Positions 8,555 through 16,709 of a stretch of DNA of 56,712 nt are shown here, piece after piece. A model generated the notes under the pieces. It was given only the letters and a program-made list of their open reading frames with translations, was not told the DNA's origin and did not search any database. Position 1 is the stretch's first letter. Each line of letters begins with the position of its first letter. The translations under genes were made by a program, and so were the position numbers. The DNA is from Rhodoplanes serenus. Its GTDB lineage: Bacteria > Pseudomonadota > Alphaproteobacteria > Rhizobiales > Xanthobacteraceae. Location of the stretch: the NCBI GenBank assembly GCA_945893145.1, contig CAMDDZ010000031.1:1-56712 (forward strand), given 5' to 3'.

Positions 8555-9399
8555 AACCGCCGCAACCCGGAGCGCGCGGCGCGCCACAGCGTCCATTGCC
8601 GCCGCCATTGCGGAATATCGAGCGGCTGGAACGGCTGGTAGCGCCGCTTTTCCATACGATCGAGCACCGGCCGCACCAGCGCGACCGGCAAAAACGCCGG
8701 CGCAATGGCCGCAGGCGCGCCCGCCATCATGTCGCGAGCCGCCGTGAGGTGCTTGCGCGCGTGCAAGCGCAGCTCCGCCAAAGCCGCGCGCAACTCGGTG
8801 GTCGCGGTGCCGGCAAAAACATCCTCCTGTTGCGCGCCGTAGCGCTGCAGCACGTCTTGCGGCACATAGAGCTGACGGCGCGCCGCATGGATCGGCAGCG
8901 CCCGCAGCAGACCGGTGATCGCATAGGCAATCCCGGCATGGCCAGCGAGGTCGCCGGTGCCGGTATCCTTGCCGTCGCCGAGAATGCGCGCCGCAAGCTC
9001 GACCAGCGCCGCCGAGGTGCGCACGCAATAGAGATCGAGATCGGCGAGGCTCGCCATCGGGTCGTCATAGATGTCGAAGGTGCGCGCCTCGATCATGTCG
9101 GCCAGCATGGTGGGCGGCAGGCGGTAGCGGACTGCCACCTCGCGCAATGCCGCGGCGACCGGATGGGCTGCCACGTCGCCGTGGCCGCCGCCCGCCAGCA
9201 CGTCGCGCCACCATTGCAGGCGTATTTCACCGGGCATCGGCTCACGCGCCATCTCCCGGATGCGCGCAATCTCGACGTTGAAGGCATACAGCGCGAACAG
9301 CGGACGCCGGTATTTGGCGGGCGCGAACAGCGTCGCGAGGAAGCGGTCCTTGTCGGCCTCCCGCACGATTTGCTCGCAATGGTCGAAGGCATCCGGCAT
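8551..9399 (-). CDS. Squalene/phytoene-synthase-fold protein, NDUFAF6-like, catalytic aspartates lost
   Basis: This 282-residue protein has the all-helical squalene/phytoene synthase fold, but both Asp-rich prenyl-diphosphate motifs are gone. The first is replaced by FNVEIARI (about residues 39-46), and the second reads LLRALPIHAARRQLYVP instead of the usual RDxxED form. The same replacement (LRATPYHGSRR) occurs in human NDUFAF6, a complex I assembly factor. I therefore read this as an NDUFAF6-type pseudoenzyme rather than a terpenoid synthase. It lies 30 bp after a DUF498 (NDUFAF3-like) gene, which strengthens the case. Confidence 0.88.
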   Translation of the reverse strand: MPDAFDHCEQIVREADKDRFLATLFAPAKYRRPLFALYAFNVEIARIREMAREPMPGEIRLQWWRDVLAGGGHGDVAAHPVAAALREVAVRYRLPPTMLADMIEARTFDIYDDPMASLADLDLYCVRTSAALVELAARILGDGKDTGTGDLAGHAGIAYAITGLLRALPIHAARRQLYVPQDVLQRYGAQQEDVFAGTATTELRAALAELRLHARKHLTAARDMMAGAPAAIAPAFLPVALVRPVLDRMEKRRYQPFQPLDIPQWRRQWTLWRAARSGLRRL

Positions 9400-9429
9400 G
9401 GCGCCACATCGTTCTGGCGGAAACGGCCG

Positions 9430-9813
9430 CTACTCGACGGCGATCAGGCCCGCCGCCACGCGGCGGCCCTCGCCCAACAGGATATTGTACGTGCTCACCG
9501 CCGTCCCGGTCCGCGCCACCTCGACGCCGATCTTCAGCACGTGGAAGCGAAGCCGCAGCGCGGCCGGCATGATCCAGCGTTCATTGCCGGAGCCCAGCAG
9601 GAACAGTCCAAGTCCGTCCGCTTCGGCAAACGCCGGCGCGAGCGTGGCCTCGGTGATGTCGATCACCTGCGTCACCGGCCAGGCCCAAATGCCGCTCGGC
9701 AGGCACAGCAGCGAGCCGCGATGCGACAGGCCGGCGAGCCGAAAGCCGCCCTTGCCATAGCCGTCGATCGGCGCCAGCCGGGGCAGGTGCGGCCCGGCAG
9801 CCGGCGCATTCAT
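9430..9813 (-). CDS. Mth938-like/DUF498 protein, NDUFAF3 homologue
   Basis: This 127-residue protein ends with TYNILLGEGRRVAAGLIAV, the diagnostic C-terminal stretch of DUF498, whose human member NDUFAF3 assembles respiratory complex I. The middle segment LGLFLLGSGNERW matches the family beta-sheet core. The start at 9813 overlaps the secF stop by one base (TGATG), so it is translated from the Sec mRNA. The larger upstream open frame is only a shadow of secF. Biochemical activity in bacteria is unknown; a membrane-complex assembly role is inferred from the mitochondrial homologue. Confidence 0.9.
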   Translation of the reverse strand: MNAPAAGPHLPRLAPIDGYGKGGFRLAGLSHRGSLLCLPSGIWAWPVTQVIDITEATLAPAFAEADGLGLFLLGSGNERWIMPAALRLRFHVLKIGVEVARTGTAVSTYNILLGEGRRVAAGLIAVE

Positions 9814-10841
9814 CAGGATTTTTCGGTGACGCTCGCCTCGCGGCCCAGGCCCACGCCGAGATAGATCAGGATCGGAGAAGCGATGAACACCGACGTGTAG
9901 GTGCCGACCAGCACAACGCCAAACATCATGGTGGCGGTGAAGCTGTGGATCGCATGGCCGCCGAACAGCAGCAATGCGAGCAAGGTCAGCGAGACGGTCA
10001 AGTGGGTGTTGATCGAACGTGACAGTGTCTGGTTGATCGAGCGGTTCAGCAGCTCGGTCATCGGGATTTTCTTGTAGCGCCGCAGCAGCTCGCGAATTCG
10101 GTCGTAGATGACGACGGTGTCGTTCAGCGAATAGCCGAGAATTGTCAGCAGCGCCGCGATACTGGTCAGGTCGAAATCGACCTGAGCCAGCGACATGAAG
10201 CCGATCGTCAGCACGATATCGTGGACGTTGGCGATCATGGCGCCCAACGCGAACTGCCATTCGAACCGGAACCAGAGGTAAACCAGAATGGCCAGGATCG
10301 CGAGCATGAGGCCGATCAGGCCATAGGCCAAAAGCTCCCCGGAAACGCGCTGGCCGAGGCTCTCCTGGCGGCGCTTCTCGATATCGCTGCCGAGCGCCGC
10401 CAGCACCTTGTCGGCCGCTTCCTGCTGTGCCTTTTCGCTGCCTGGCTGGAGCGGGATGCGGACCAGCACGTCGTTCGGCGTGCCGAACTCCTGAAGCTGG
10501 ATGTCGCCCAGGCCGAGTGTCCCCACCGCAGCCCGCATCTTGCCGAGATCGGCGGGGCCGGATTTGGTGCGCACCTCCAGGAGCGTGCCGCCCTTGAAAT
10601 CGATGCCGACGTTGAGGCCATGGGTGAAGAACAGCGTGATCGCCACGATCGAGAGCGCGGCCGAGATCGGGAAGCTGATGTGCCGGAAGCGCATGAAGTC
10701 GAACGTCGTGTCGGGCGGCACGACGTGCAGATGCGGGATCGTGCCGGTGAGCACGAGCACGCTCACGATCAGCGCCACCACCACGACAACGATCAGCGCA
10801 ATCGTCGTCGCATCGAGACTAGCCAGGAAAGCCAAATTCAC
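9813..10841 (-). CDS. secF: Protein translocase subunit SecF
   Basis: SecF works with SecD in the inner membrane, using the proton gradient to pull exported proteins into the periplasm. The family marks FDFMRFRHISFPIS, GLNVGIDFKGGTLLEV and SLNDTVVIYDRIRE are present. The start is a GTG with GGAG about 7 nt upstream, 16 nt after secD. The first 40 residues contain an extra, valine-rich hydrophobic helix before the usual first membrane segment, giving about seven predicted segments instead of six; an internal ATG (residue 50) would give the classical form. Confidence 0.95.
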   Translation of the reverse strand: MNLAFLASLDATTIALIVVVVVALIVSVLVLTGTIPHLHVVPPDTTFDFMRFRHISFPISAALSIVAITLFFTHGLNVGIDFKGGTLLEVRTKSGPADLGKMRAAVGTLGLGDIQLQEFGTPNDVLVRIPLQPGSEKAQQEAADKVLAALGSDIEKRRQESLGQRVSGELLAYGLIGLMLAILAILVYLWFRFEWQFALGAMIANVHDIVLTIGFMSLAQVDFDLTSIAALLTILGYSLNDTVVIYDRIRELLRRYKKIPMTELLNRSINQTLSRSINTHLTVSLTLLALLLFGGHAIHSFTATMMFGVVLVGTYTSVFIASPILIYLGVGLGREASVTEKS

Positions 10842-10857
10842 TGAGGTCTCCGATCCG

Positions 10858-12471
10858 TCACAACGGCACGGTTTTCGGGCGCCGCCACCGGACCCAGTAG
10901 GCCACGATCAACCGCGTCAGCGTGAACGCGGTGAACACCGTGGTGAGAATTCCGATACCCAACGTCACGGCGAAACCGCGCACCGGACCGGTGCCAATGT
11001 AGAACAGAACCGCAGCCGCAATGAAAGTGGTGATGTTGGAGTCGAGGATGGTGGCAAGCGCGCGGGTGAAGCCCGCGTCGATGGCGGCGATCGGTGTCCG
11101 TCCGGCGCGAACCTCCTCACGGATACGCTCGTAGATCAGCACGTTGGCATCGACCGCGATGCCAACGGTCAGCACGATGCCGGCGATGCCGGGAAGCGTC
11201 AGCGTGGCGTTGAGCAGCGACAGCACCCCGAAGATCATGCCGACGTTCACCGCCACCGCAATGTTGGCGAAGATGCCGAACAGGCCGTAGAACGCGATCA
11301 TGAACACCACGACCAGCACCGAGCCGAAATAGGACGCGAGCTTGCCCTTTTGGATCGAGTCCGCGCCGAGCCCCGGCCCCACGGTGCGCTCTTCAACGAT
11401 GGTGATCGGCGCGGGCAGTGCGCCGGCGCGCAGCAGAAGCGCCAGATCGGTTGCGCCCTGCACAGTGAAATTGCCGGAAATCTGGCCCGAGCCCTGAAGA
11501 ATCGGCTCACGGATCTGCGGCGCCGAGATCACTTCGTTGTCGAGCACGATGGCGAACCGTTTGCCGACGTTCTCTTGGGTAATCTGGGCGAACTTGCGCG
11601 CGCCGGAGTTGTTGAAGCGGAACTGGACGATGGGCTCGTTGTTGCGCTGGTCGAAGCCAGGCTGCGCGTCGGTCAAGTCGGTACCCGAAACCAGGCTCCG
11701 TTTTTCGAGCAGGTACAGCTGGTTGTTCTCGGCCTTCGAGCCCTTCAGAATTTCGGAATCGGCCGGAATGCTTTTGGCCTGTGCGGCTTGATCGGCAGAA
11801 ACCGCCTCATTGACCATCCGGAATTCGAGTTTGGCGGTCGTGCCGAGGAGCTTCTTCAGTTTTTCTGGATCATCCAAGCCCGGCACCTGGACCAGAATGC
11901 GATCGATGCCCTGGCGCTGGATGGTAGGCTCCACGGTGCCAAGCTCATTGATGCGCCGCTCGATGATCTGGATTGTTTGCTCAACCGCCTGGCGGACGCG
12001 CTCGACGATTGCCGGCTGCGTCGGCGTCAGCCGATAAAGTCCGCCACCGGCGTCGACCACTTCGGTGTCGCGCTGGCCCGTGGCGGCCAGAAGTCCGGTC
12101 ATCGGCTTGGCGACCTCGCGCAGCTTCGTCAGCGCAAGCTGCGGATCGACACCGCTACGGATGCGCGCCTCGACGCTGTCACCGCGGATCGTCACCCCCT
12201 GCACCGGGTTGCCAAGACGGTTTTCGCGCATGACGCGCTGCACCTCCTGTTGGAGGCTTTCCAGCTTGTCCTTTTTCACCGCTTTGGCATCGACTTCGAG
12301 CAGGAGGTGCGAACCGCCCTGCAGATCGAGACCGAGCACGACATGGCGCTGCGCCCATTTCGGCCAGGATTGGACGACCTTCTCATTGACGAAGTTCGGC
12401 GCCGCGAAGGCGCAGACGACGAGCGCCGTCAGCAGGACTGCCAATGCTTTCCAGGGGGAAAAATACAGCAT
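10858..12471 (-). CDS. secD: Protein translocase subunit SecD
   Basis: This 537-residue SecD has the N-terminal membrane segment, the large periplasmic domain (GLDLQGGSHLLLEVD near residue 50) and the C-terminal RND-like six-helix domain with TVGIAVDANVLIYERIREE, the conserved proton-path motif. The ATG follows yajC by 33 bp and secF begins 16 bp after the stop, so yajC-secD-secF form one operon with the two downstream assembly-factor homologues. The length suits alphaproteobacterial SecD. Confidence 0.97.
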   Translation of the reverse strand: MLYFSPWKALAVLLTALVVCAFAAPNFVNEKVVQSWPKWAQRHVVLGLDLQGGSHLLLEVDAKAVKKDKLESLQQEVQRVMRENRLGNPVQGVTIRGDSVEARIRSGVDPQLALTKLREVAKPMTGLLAATGQRDTEVVDAGGGLYRLTPTQPAIVERVRQAVEQTIQIIERRINELGTVEPTIQRQGIDRILVQVPGLDDPEKLKKLLGTTAKLEFRMVNEAVSADQAAQAKSIPADSEILKGSKAENNQLYLLEKRSLVSGTDLTDAQPGFDQRNNEPIVQFRFNNSGARKFAQITQENVGKRFAIVLDNEVISAPQIREPILQGSGQISGNFTVQGATDLALLLRAGALPAPITIVEERTVGPGLGADSIQKGKLASYFGSVLVVVFMIAFYGLFGIFANIAVAVNVGMIFGVLSLLNATLTLPGIAGIVLTVGIAVDANVLIYERIREEVRAGRTPIAAIDAGFTRALATILDSNITTFIAAAVLFYIGTGPVRGFAVTLGIGILTTVFTAFTLTRLIVAYWVRWRRPKTVPL

Positions 12472-12504
12472 GAGACCGACCGCCCTTTCCGACCGCCACC
12501 GCGA

Positions 12505-12846
12505 TCAGGAGGCGGTGCTCTCCTCCTTGACCGGCTCGCCCTTGGCGCGCACGTCGGCGAGCATGGAACGCATCTGGCGGATACGCACGTCGCTCGCAAT
12601 CTCGACTTCGACTTGGTCGTCGTCGATCACCTTGGTGACCTTTCCGACCAGCCCGCCATTGGTGATGACGGTGTCGCCGCGGCGCACGTTCTTGACCATT
12701 TCCTGATGCTGTTTCGCGCGTTTTTGCTGCGGCCGCAGGATCAGGAAATACATGATGACGAAGATCAGCACGAACGGCAGCATCTGGAACAACATATTGT
12801 CGCCGAACGGCGAGCCGGCTTGCGCGTACGCAGGAGTAATCAGCAT
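12505..12846 (-). CDS. yajC: Preprotein translocase subunit YajC
   Basis: This 113-residue protein has one membrane helix (FVLIFVIMYFLILRPQQKR, residues 25-43) followed by a short cytoplasmic domain with GDTVITNGGLVGKV, the YajC signature. YajC associates with SecDF. It is the first gene of the operon and diverges from the DUF815 gene across a 211-bp region that should hold both promoters. The start at 12846 is the ATG just before LITPAYAQA; the longer upstream frame is antisense to the ATPase gene. Confidence 0.95.
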   Translation of the reverse strand: MLITPAYAQAGSPFGDNMLFQMLPFVLIFVIMYFLILRPQQKRAKQHQEMVKNVRRGDTVITNGGLVGKVTKVIDDDQVEVEIASDVRIRQMRSMLADVRAKGEPVKEESTAS

Positions 12847-13057
12847 GATGGCCTCAGATTGCGGCGGGTCCCCACGGCGCCTGCCGCATCGGGCGCCCGA
12901 ACATTGCGCGGAATATAGCGGCCAAAAGCCCAATTGCAACGCCGCGCGGCACCGCGTCACGCCGCAAAACCTTCGAGAAACGCAGCATTTTTTCAGCCTC
13001 GGCGGCTTGCGAGCCGGGGGCCGGACCGGTAAGGGAGCGGCGAACCGAAGGCGCCCC

Positions 13058-13963
13058 ATGGCCAAGCGAAAATCGTCACCCAAACCCTCTGGCAGGGGCC
13101 CTTCCCGGTCCGCGCCGAGCCCTGCCCTGCTCGAACGAATCGCGGGCGCGCTCGAGCGGCTGGCGCCGCCACGTCGGGACCAGACCGATCTCACGGCTGC
13201 CGATGCCTTCATTTGGCAACCGCAAGGCGCCCGCCTTGCGCCAGTGCCGCGCGTCAATCGCGTCGAAATGGCGCTGCTCAAGGGCATCGATCGCATGCGC
13301 GACACGCTGGTGGAGAACACCGAGCGCTTCGCCCGCGGCCTCCCCGCCAACAACGCGCTGCTGTGGGGCGCGCGCGGCATGGGTAAGTCGTCGCTGGTGA
13401 AGGCCGCACACGCCGGCGTCAACGCCGCGGTTGCACGCGGCAATCTCAAGCTTGTCGAGATCCATCGCGAGGATATCGAAAGCCTGCCGGAGTTGATGAC
13501 GATCCTGCGCGGCGCGGCGCAGTACCGCTTCATCGTGTTCTGCGACGACCTTTCGTTCGACGCCGAAGATACATCCTACAAATCGCTGAAGGCTGTGCTC
13601 GAAGGCGGCATCGAGGGCCGGCCCGAAAACGTGATCCTTTACGCCACCTCAAACCGCCGTCACCTGATGTCGCGCGACATGATGGAGAACGAGCGTTCGA
13701 CCGCGATCAATCCGGGCGAGACTGTCGAGGAAAAGGTGTCGCTCTCCGACCGCTTCGGACTGTGGCTCGGCTTCCACCGTTGCAGCCAGGACGAATACCT
13801 CGCCATGGTCGAGGGCTACGTCGCCCATTTCAAAATTCCGATGAAGGGCGAAGCGCTGCACCGCGAGGCGCTCGAATGGTCCACCACACGCGGCTCACGC
13901 TCAGGCCGCGTGGCGTGGCAATACGTGCAGGATCTGGCCGGACGGCTCGGCGTGAAGATTTAA
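13058..13963 (+). CDS. DUF815-family AAA-type ATPase
   Basis: This 301-residue protein has a Walker A motif (WGARGMGKSSLVK, near residue 110), a Walker B (FIVFCDDLSF, near residue 160), a sensor-like Asn (LYATSNRRHL) and the family sequence EKVSLSDRFGLWLGFHRCSQ. DUF815 proteins are predicted cytosolic P-loop ATPases of unknown function, widely conserved and often near sec or cell-envelope genes. The start at 13058 matches the start of homology; an upstream extension in the same frame is the promoter region. It ends 10 bp before the convergent flippase stop. Confidence 0.93.
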   Translation: MAKRKSSPKPSGRGPSRSAPSPALLERIAGALERLAPPRRDQTDLTAADAFIWQPQGARLAPVPRVNRVEMALLKGIDRMRDTLVENTERFARGLPANNALLWGARGMGKSSLVKAAHAGVNAAVARGNLKLVEIHREDIESLPELMTILRGAAQYRFIVFCDDLSFDAEDTSYKSLKAVLEGGIEGRPENVILYATSNRRHLMSRDMMENERSTAINPGETVEEKVSLSDRFGLWLGFHRCSQDEYLAMVEGYVAHFKIPMKGEALHREALEWSTTRGSRSGRVAWQYVQDLAGRLGVKI

Positions 13964-13973
13964 CGCGCACCTA

Positions 13974-15353
13974 TTACGCGCGCCGCAGCCGGACATCGGC
14001 AGCCGCTTCGAGGTCGGAATTTTTCGTCCTACGCATCAGCGGGATAATGCACGCGCTGACACCCAGACGTTTCTGGACCAGGCGATACAGAACGAGATTG
14101 CCGCCAATCATCGCGGTGTAGGTTGCAATCGCGGCGCCCATGATGCCGAACGCAGGAATAAGCAAAAGATTGAGAACCACATTGGCAAGCGCCGCCCATG
14201 CGTAGACTCGCATGGTATCGCGGTGGTGGCCCGTCATGTTGAGCAGATATTCAACCGGACCGGTGGCGGCGCGCAGCACCAGTCCTGCCAGCACCACCAG
14301 CATGGCCGGATAGCCGGTTTGGAAATCGGCGCCGAACAGCGACAGCAAGAACGGCCCCAAACACGCCAGCGCAATGGCCGCCAGCAGCGACGGCCAGAAC
14401 ATCAGCCGGATGATGCCGGACACGAACTTCTGCAACTCCTGACGCGTTCCGGTGCTGTGAATTTCGGCGAACTTCGGCACCGCGAGCGCGATCACCGAGA
14501 ATGAGATGAAGGCAATCAATCCGGCGGTGCGGATCACCGCGAAATAGACGGCAACGCTGTGCGGATCGAGAAATTTTCCGATCAAGATGATGTCGGCATT
14601 GTCGAGCAGCATCCGCAAGCCTTCGATCATCAGGAAGCTAAGCGAGACCGTGAACCAATGGCGCGTATGGAACGCAGGCCTAACCTCGGCCAAATGCCGG
14701 CGGGCTCCGGCGTAAACCAGAAGCCCCTGCCCCACGACCGCGATCGCACAGGCGCCGATCGTCGCCCAGAGCGCGTTCGCCGCATCGATGGTGCCGCCGA
14801 ACAGCGCCAACCCGCCAACGAACACGATCATCAAAAGCGGACGAACGATGTAGCCAGGCACATAGGCGACATGCACCCAGCCGAACGCGCGCGCCGTGGC
14901 TTCGAGCTGGTTCAGCAGCGTGAGAACCGGCACGCACAACAAGCCGATGAGCAAGGGCGCGAAATAATACGGCTCGATCGCGTTCCGGAACGCGAGAACC
15001 AGGCCGGCGCACAGCATGGTGGCTAGCAAGCTCAGCGCCGGAATGATCGTGAAGGTCTGCTTCAGCAGGCCAGACAGCCGCCGGAGTTTCTGCTTCGCCA
15101 GATAGCTCGCAACAAATCGCAGTCCCGACGCGTGGAAGCCGAACGAAAACGCGAGCCCCAACAGCGTCACGATGACCAGAACGTAGGCGTAGATGCCGAA
15201 ATTGTATGAGCCGAGCCAGCGCGCGAGCAGAACCATCGACCCATAGGTGAGGCCTGCGCCCAGCAACCGTATCGCAAAAACTTGCGCCGCGCTTTTGAGA
15301 ACGGCGACAAGCTTGTGCTGCGATGTCAGCAGTTGCTTGAAACGCTGAATCAT
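13974..15353 (-). CDS. Polysaccharide flippase (Wzx/oligosaccharide flippase family)
   Basis: This protein of about 459 residues has some twelve to fourteen hydrophobic segments and the flippase-family N-terminus (AIRLLGAGLTYGSMVLLARWLGSYNFGIY is spread over residues 27-55). Such proteins move lipid-linked glycans across the inner membrane. The ATG at 15353 is the preferred start; a TTG at 15419 would give 22 more residues and a TTGA overlap with the glycosyltransferase stop. The preceding GT2 gene suggests a shared role in surface glycan synthesis, but no polymerase or export genes are nearby. Confidence 0.88.
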   Translation of the reverse strand: MIQRFKQLLTSQHKLVAVLKSAAQVFAIRLLGAGLTYGSMVLLARWLGSYNFGIYAYVLVIVTLLGLAFSFGFHASGLRFVASYLAKQKLRRLSGLLKQTFTIIPALSLLATMLCAGLVLAFRNAIEPYYFAPLLIGLLCVPVLTLLNQLEATARAFGWVHVAYVPGYIVRPLLMIVFVGGLALFGGTIDAANALWATIGACAIAVVGQGLLVYAGARRHLAEVRPAFHTRHWFTVSLSFLMIEGLRMLLDNADIILIGKFLDPHSVAVYFAVIRTAGLIAFISFSVIALAVPKFAEIHSTGTRQELQKFVSGIIRLMFWPSLLAAIALACLGPFLLSLFGADFQTGYPAMLVVLAGLVLRAATGPVEYLLNMTGHHRDTMRVYAWAALANVVLNLLLIPAFGIMGAAIATYTAMIGGNLVLYRLVQKRLGVSACIIPLMRRTKNSDLEAAADVRLRRA

Positions 15354-15415
15354 CACCGGAACGCCCGACGTTGCATCGTTGGCTGGCCGAAGCCAATTGC
15401 TGACAGACAGAGCTT

Positions 15416-16417
15416 TCAAAGCTCTGAAATGCGGTCGGGGGCCATGCGCCCGCGCACAAGGTCAGCGAGCGCCATCATGTTGCCCTGGAAACGGCCCCGG
15501 CGATCGACAAACGGCTCCGGCCGGAACGAACGCAGGGCGTTGGCCAGCACATTCTTGGTGGCGCAGCCGGCCAAGAAGCGCTTGGGAACCGTGCCCTTTT
15601 TGCCAAGGTAGATGGCGTTCGCGATCTGCGAATAGCCGAGCGTGACGCCGCGGCCGCGGCCCTGTTTGTGGCCGAGATGAACGCCCCATAGCGCTTCCGC
15701 GCGCGCCACCAGGCCGCGCCGCTCGACCTGACCGCGGAAATCGGAGTCCTCGTGCCAGGCGTAAGCCGGCAGGCGCTCGTCGAAGCTGATGCCCTTTATC
15801 GCTGAATACCGAAACGCCATGTTGCAGCCGACGTTGCAGCCATAGGCAAACCTGTCGTGCACAACGTCACTGTGGCCTGGCGTGGCGTCTTGCAGCTTGA
15901 CCAGGGATTGGGCCTCATCGAGCCGGACGCCGGCGGTGGTCGTGCCGTCCGCCAGCACGGTGCCGGTCAGTCCCGCAATATCGGGCCGCGACGCGAAGAC
16001 GGCCGCCATCCGCTCCAGCCAAAAGCGGGACGGAACGAAGTCATCGTCAAAAAAGACGATGTAGGAAAACCGCGAGCCGGCGAGCGCCAATCCGTCGTTG
16101 CGCTGGAACGTAGACCCGGGCCGGCCGATTTGAACCGTCAAATTTTTCTGGTTCGGATTGAGTTCGGCCACATCGGCTGCCGCCGTTGCGATGACAAAAA
16201 TATGCTCAGGCGGCTGGGTCTGTGCGGCGAGTTGCCGGACCAAGGAGCTGACAATGCCCGGGCGGCCGCGCGTCGAGACGATCACGGCCGTGCTGTTGCG
16301 CTGCGCCGCCTCGCCACGAACACCCGCAGCTTGCGCCGTGGACTGGCCGGGAAATTCGTTAATGGAATGGAATGGCGCGCTTTGGGTCTCCAGTGACCCT
16401 GCTTCAAAGTGAAACAT
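15416..16417 (-). CDS. Family 2 glycosyltransferase
   Basis: This 333-residue protein begins its GT-A fold at AVIVSTRGRP, has the DxD-type metal and nucleotide-sugar site FFDDDF (about residue 125) and a catalytic-region acidic motif WHEDSDFRG. It should transfer a sugar from a nucleotide-sugar donor at the cytoplasmic face of the membrane. The start at 16417 is selected because GGAG lies 6 nt upstream; the in-frame ATG at 16429 and the one at 16513 lack ribosome-binding sites. The stop abuts the flippase gene, so the two likely form an operon. Confidence 0.88.
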   Translation of the reverse strand: MFHFEAGSLETQSAPFHSINEFPGQSTAQAAGVRGEAAQRNSTAVIVSTRGRPGIVSSLVRQLAAQTQPPEHIFVIATAAADVAELNPNQKNLTVQIGRPGSTFQRNDGLALAGSRFSYIVFFDDDFVPSRFWLERMAAVFASRPDIAGLTGTVLADGTTTAGVRLDEAQSLVKLQDATPGHSDVVHDRFAYGCNVGCNMAFRYSAIKGISFDERLPAYAWHEDSDFRGQVERRGLVARAEALWGVHLGHKQGRGRGVTLGYSQIANAIYLGKKGTVPKRFLAGCATKNVLANALRSFRPEPFVDRRGRFQGNMMALADLVRGRMAPDRISEL

Positions 16418-16522
16418 GATTTGCTCCATTTTCTGAACTCGGCAAAAGGCCATGTATGGGTTGCCAACGGCCGGAAATGGCCGTTCCCCCCACATGACCT
16501 TCGGAATCTGCACCGTTTACCA

Positions 16523-16541
16523 AGTTGAGGCCTCCTCAACT
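16523..16541. promoter_or_regulatory. 19-bp inverted repeat upstream of the GT2 gene
   Basis: AGTTGAGG-CCT-CCTCAACT is a perfect 8-bp dyad with a 3-nt centre, about 105 bp before the GT2 start codon. Size and placement suit a dimeric repressor site. No known operator consensus is recognised. Confidence 0.35.
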
Positions 16542-16610
16542 GGTTTGGGCGTTGCAGGCTCTGTGCCAGGGATTCCGCGTCAAAATCAGACACCAGCCAC
16601 AAAAGCGACG

Positions 16611-16639
16611 CGGCCGCTGCGGCTCCACCGCAGCGGCCG
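16611..16639. terminator. Strong hairpin downstream of the NlpD-like gene
   Basis: CGGCCGCTGCGG and CCGCAGCGGCCG form a perfect 12-bp stem with a CTCCA loop. On the minus strand it is followed by CGTCGCTTTT, a weak U-tract, so it plausibly terminates the NlpD-like transcript that ends at 16710. Confidence 0.6.
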
Positions 16640-16709
16640 TGTTGTACGTGTCGATGGAAGGATCGGACCGCGGTCCGTCAGACTTGGCCGTCAGGTAAGT
16701 CTTGGCGCC

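Noticed and set aside
10501..12918. 805-residue open frame on the plus strand opposite secD and secF
   Set aside because: It is antisense to two clear genes, is rich in Arg/His/Asp as expected for a mirrored GC-rich gene, and lacks homologous motifs.
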